This document shows, in pieces, positions 19,845 through 23,365 of a stretch of 23,365 nucleotides of DNA. Every line of letters starts with the position of its first letter. Positions within the stretch are counted from its first letter, which is position 1. The stretch is from Entrophospora sp. SA101 (lineage: Eukaryota; Glomeromycota; Glomeromycetes; Entrophosporales; Entrophosporaceae), in the NCBI GenBank assembly GCA_958430865.1, contig CAUDNR010004521.1, positions 1 through 23,365 of the forward strand. Direction: 5' to 3'. A model generated the notes under the pieces. The model was not told where the DNA came from. It saw only the letters and a program-made list of their open reading frames with translations, and searched no databases. Both the position numbers and the translations under genes were made by a program.

Positions 19845-21366
19845 GACGTGTTAATAACTAACCAGAGGTACTATTTTTATTTGTATTGTCTCTTTTGGTT
19901 TATAAATATTTTAAATGGAATCAAGACACTGAGCAGATCATTGCTGGGTAATTACAAGATTTTCATTGATAATATTTTGCTTTGCATAATTAATAATACT
20001 ATTATAAATATTATAATCACAAGAAGATGTCAAGGCAGCACACCGTTGAAAAAGAAACATTCTGAGTATGCGAAGTTTGATTACAGGAAAATAGCAGGCG
20101 TTGAAGCACGCACACTACCTTGAACACTTATAGCCATTCTCTCATTTTCCTCGTCGTCTGCACAAGGCTAATCTGACTTGCGCCCCCCGATGATACAATG
20201 ATGCAACTGAATTCCAGGGGGGTGGTAGCATGGCCCTGGAGTTCACCGAGACTGCATCAATCATCAATGACACTTTTCACTAATCTTCCCAGACCAGAGA
20301 AGGCTGCTGCCATGTTAGATGAAAAGCTGTCTGCAACGATCCTACCTCTAATGATGGATCTGCGACAAGGTCACAACTCTGTTGATGAATTGTAGTGCTA
20401 TGTAAACATATAGGTCTATTGAAGCAATAACTTGTTTCAAGCACAGGAGGTCATAATTCAGAACAGGGTTGGTGACCCTGAAATTGCATTTGGGCTTTGA
20501 TGTTAAGAGGGTTTGTTTTGTATAATTATTTTCCTAAATTCTCTGTTTCTTTGATACTTACCAATTTTATAATTTTGGGTAGGGGGCTGAATGGGTTTTT
20601 GCCCAATCAGTCCCCTGTCCTATAGATTAAAATTATTGCATGTTTATATACATCTTTGTCCGCAACATGGTCAACAAGAGAAAAATCATAAAATGGTTCA
20701 GGTTTTGTTTGATATGTATGTATAAATTAATCATTTTCCCAAATGTTCTGTTTCTTTAATTTTTATTTGACCAACTGAACTTGTTATTTAAATGGGGTAG
20801 GGTTGTTGGTAAGTAGGCATGCCACCAACAAGACAGCAACCCAGGACTCAAAACTCTGGATTCAGGGAAAATCTAAAACAACAACCCAAGTTGCAGAATT
20901 TTCATACCAGTTGCAGACTTCAACTTTATTCTAGAGAGGGGTAATATAAAGCAATTATCACACAGTGCCAATTCTTGTCAGCAATCAATGCTCATATAGT
21001 AACAGCCAAGCCTGGTCTGTGGGGAAGATGTGGAAAGTTTTGTCCAAAGCCTTCCAGCATGTTTTCACCTTACCTGTGGAAAAATTCTACAGTCATGAGG
21101 CGTGTGAAAGCACCTGTTGACATGTTTGTGATGGGAAAATTTAATTAAATCTGATACATGTGATCAACATCAGATTTATTATTCATTTTAAGGGACTATA
21201 ATATTTTTTTGATCCTCCCTATTTATTTATTTATTCTTGTGAACCCCAGAGATCTGGGTAGACACATATTATTAAAAGTTTCATTTATGCATGGCCTTGG
21301 TGTTATTACTACTTGGGTGATGCAATTGTTTGTTATTCCAATGATTATATCAAATGTATTGAATAA
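19845..21366 (-). repeat. Right arm of 1.5 kb inverted repeat pair
   Basis: Reverse copy of 11288-12808. The innermost match is CTGGTTAGTT..TTAAC..CGTC (19845-19866 against 12787-12808), so homology continues from the repeat into the gene promoters. On the plus strand, 20198-20395 encodes a plausible 65-residue piece (FTNLPRPEKAAAMLDEKLSA) whose counterpart in the left arm is broken. Frames elsewhere are interrupted. The arm contains the same ordered landmarks as the left arm, ending at TATTCAATACATTTGATAT. Confidence 0.8.
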
Positions 21367-21790
21367 TCATGGCCATCATGAATATTTGATGGATGGAGGC
21401 ATTCACATACAAGGAAATGATTAAATAGCTAAGTCATGTTTATTTTTATTTATATAATTAATTATATTTAAAAAATTATTATTTTATTTCACCTTTGTAA
21501 TGGCATTAATTTCAATGGTTCTGAAATTGTTTGTTTCTTAGTGTTAATGATTGAATCAATCACACAGGTGGTAGTCAATTTAAATGGCATCCATTTTTTA
21601 TAATAATGATTTTTAATATTGTAAAATCTTTTTTGATAAGTGTAAATCTTTATTAATATTATTATTAATAAAAAAATCAGAAACATGAAATTTTTGCACA
21701 TAATTATTTTTCATGGGGCCAATTGACCAAAATTTTCAATTTCTCTTTGTAAATTATTGAATAACCATATTTTTTAAATCATTTACTTAA
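21367..21790. other. Intergenic between right arm and TIR element
   Basis: AT-rich. It includes the forward copy (21537-21600) of the repeat at 16425-16465. A 70-residue minus-strand frame here (21489-21701) is very rich in Ile/Lys/Tyr and has no support. Confidence 0.4.
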
Positions 21791-22910
21791 GGATACGGTC
21801 TCACACGTGACCATTAATTAGTAAATCCGGTTCCAAAAAAATGTCGATCAATTTGTTTTCATGTATCTATATGTAAAACTTTTTAAGAATTTACTCAAAT
21901 TTGCTCAAAACGCATCTATTTGTCAATCATAGTCACGTTAAATTTCCATAAAAATTTCAAATTATATTATTATATAGGTTTTGTAGAAAAACTCAAAAAT
22001 AGTTTCTCATCACTTAATAAAAGTCTCTCATCACTTATAAAAGTCTGATCATTTAAGAAAAAAAACTAAACAAGTAAAATGATTTCAAAGTATTTTATCT
22101 TGTTAATAGGTGAAATAGAATTTTATTAATTCAACACATTTAATACTTTCAATTTTTACTTGAATAGAATAGAATTTGAAGAAAGGAATTGCCAAGTAGA
22201 TTAATATTGCATGTAAATAAAATATTTATAGTTATTAATAATATTTGAGGTATATTAGATAAAGAATTTATTATTCAGTAAGCTACAAAGATATATAGTA
22301 GGTGAAGCCTTATATTTTTGAAAAATCTATTAAAATATTTTCATTTTTACATAATCTAGAATTCAAATAAGTACTAATACAAATTATTTCATTTAATTCA
22401 TTGGATACATACTGAAATATAATAATGTAAAGATGTTTAATAATTTAATATTATTAAAAATTTTTTAAAGGCATTAAATACTCATATGGCGTTTTCATTT
22501 TTACATAATCTAGAGTTCAAATAAGTGCTAATCCAAGTTATTGCACCCCAATTGGTTGGATACATGGTGAGATAAAGAAAAATTAGATTGATTATCCATA
22601 TCAAAGGATCAAAAAAATTAAAATATTAAAAAATTATTTTTCCATTAATGATTGAAATTACTTATATAAAGAGATAGCTTTAGTGATTCTGTCTGTAAAT
22701 CAGATTTATGGAAGTTTCATCTAGCAACCACCAAACTTTCATTTTGAAAAAAATTTAATTTTTATATTTGCAACGTACATTTTGATTGTTATTATAAATA
22801 AAGAAATTTTATTGGCTAAAATTGTGTTTCGGAAACTTATTTTGTTACCGGTATGACAAAAATTTTGGAATCAGATTTACTAATTAATGGTCACGTGTGA
22901 GACCGTATCC
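21791..22910. mobile_element. 1.12 kb element with about 44-bp terminal inverted repeats, TTAA flanks
   Basis: Both ends read inward GGATACGGTCTCACACGTGA, then CCATTAATTAGTAAATC. The first 37 bases are identical, with two mismatches in the next seven. TTAA stands on both sides (21787-21790, 22911-22914). TTAA duplication is typical of piggyBac elements, but the ends do not start with the usual CCC/CCY. A TA duplication within a mariner-like element would also fit. The interior is AT-rich without a transposase frame, so the copy is non-autonomous. High end identity suggests recent insertion. Confidence 0.85.
22340..22575 (+). repeat. Internal direct duplication within the TIR element
   Basis: Two copies of a roughly 90-bp unit, at about 22340-22425 and 22489-22575, both starting TTTCATTTTTACATAATCTA and sharing TTCAAATAAGT, CTAAT and TTGGATACAT. 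Confidence 0.75.
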
Positions 22911-22976
22911 TTAAACCTATTCCACTGATTCATCTAAGATTAATTCCATTCATATACTTCAATTTTAAACCAATTA

Positions 22977-23022
22977 TAAAAAAACTTACAAAGTGAACAT
23001 AAAATTATAAAATTATATATAT
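22977..23022 (+). repeat. 45-bp dispersed repeat, copy 2
   Basis: Matches 15479-15523 and ends 14 bp before the ATG at 23037. Position suggests it is the proximal 5' flank of that gene family, carried along when copies spread. Confidence 0.65.
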
Positions 23023-23036
23023 AGGGATAGGTGTAT

Positions 23037-23365
23037 ATGAAAGGTAATAATGAAAATAATAATCATAATGGTTCTAATGAATATCAAAAAGCAATTGATT
23101 TTTTAGAAAAAGGATGTAATTGTGGTTGTTCTTCAAGAATTCCCAGGGGACAATTTGCAGAATTAAGAGAATCATTTCAAGCCCTTTCTAAAGTAGAACA
23201 AGACATATTTTTAATGGCCCAACTTAAGGCAATGGATGGTGGGTCAATAAGCAGTAGTAGACGCCTTAAAAAGAAAACCAGATCTAATAAAAGAACTTTC
23301 TATCATTGGGATCACAATACACCTCTTTGTCAAGAAACTTATCTCAATATGTTGGGAATTGGTAG
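23037..23365 (+). CDS. Cys/Lys-rich protein, N-terminal part, runs off window
   Basis: ATG 23037 opens a frame with 109 complete codons and no stop before the end of the window. The order is: an Asn-rich start (residues 3-14), a helix leading into CNCGCSSRIPRGQFAELRES (about 25-44), an acidic helix with EQDIFLMAQLKAMDGG, a strongly basic segment RRLKKKTRSNKR (about 78-89), then FYHWDHNTPLCQETYLNMLG. The closely spaced cysteines and later Cys suggest metal or nucleic-acid binding. The layout resembles the N-terminal region of a multicopy family of uncharacterised proteins, common in animals and Glomeromycotina, that often carries an integrase-like core further on. That resemblance is from memory and unverified. 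The gene lies 127 bp after the TIR element. Function unknown. Confidence 0.65.
   Translation, partial: MKGNNENNNHNGSNEYQKAIDFLEKGCNCGCSSRIPRGQFAELRESFQALSKVEQDIFLMAQLKAMDGGSISSSRRLKKKTRSNKRTFYHWDHNTPLCQETYLNMLGIG

Overview
The window looks like nuclear DNA of an arbuscular mycorrhizal fungus, most likely Rhizophagus or a close relative in the Glomeromycotina. This is inference. It rests on very AT-rich DNA, short GT..AG introns, a TKL-type kinase with the HHDLH catalytic loop common in these fungi, and Crinkler-type nuclease-kinase genes among many short repeats. No RNA gene, bacterial operon or CRISPR array was seen.

Layout. 1-978 (-): N-terminal part of a spliced protein kinase. 1310-1937: tandem AT-rich repeat, then a degraded copy of a small inverted-repeat element. 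2512-3176 (-): N/Q-rich repetitive reading frame, probably a gene fragment. 4056-5007 (+): a complete five-exon GAR1 gene, the only clear housekeeping gene. 5008-9480: gene-poor, with hairpins, two broken gene remnants (a Crinkler coiled-coil exon at 7690-8005 and an unidentified frame at 8103-8546 cut by a small element). 9493-9953 (+): a three-repeat beta-prism (MABP-like) gene with one apparent frameshift. 10412-10592: intact copy of the element at 1777.

The core is 11288-21366, an old imperfect inverted duplication. Each arm is a roughly 1.5 kb repeated sequence, a promoter and a Crinkler-like gene. The left-arm gene runs rightward (12933-15236) and the right-arm gene runs leftward (17537-19647), so the two converge on a roughly 2.3 kb AT-rich centre. 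Both encode a short basic N-terminus, a coiled coil, a PD-(D/E)xK nuclease-fold domain with an E-x-K motif, and a divergent kinase domain with an HGD loop. The left gene has two in-frame TGA codons and the right one has a likely frame problem in its coiled-coil exon. Both share an 'intron 1' motif at the same distance from the first splice donor and a TTGATC-type palindrome just before the ATG.

The right end has a 1.12 kb terminal-inverted-repeat element with TTAA flanks (21791-22910) and the start of a Cys- and Lys-rich gene running off the edge (23037 onward). The Crinkler pair plausibly acts as nuclear or effector proteins; nothing else suggests one shared pathway among the genes.
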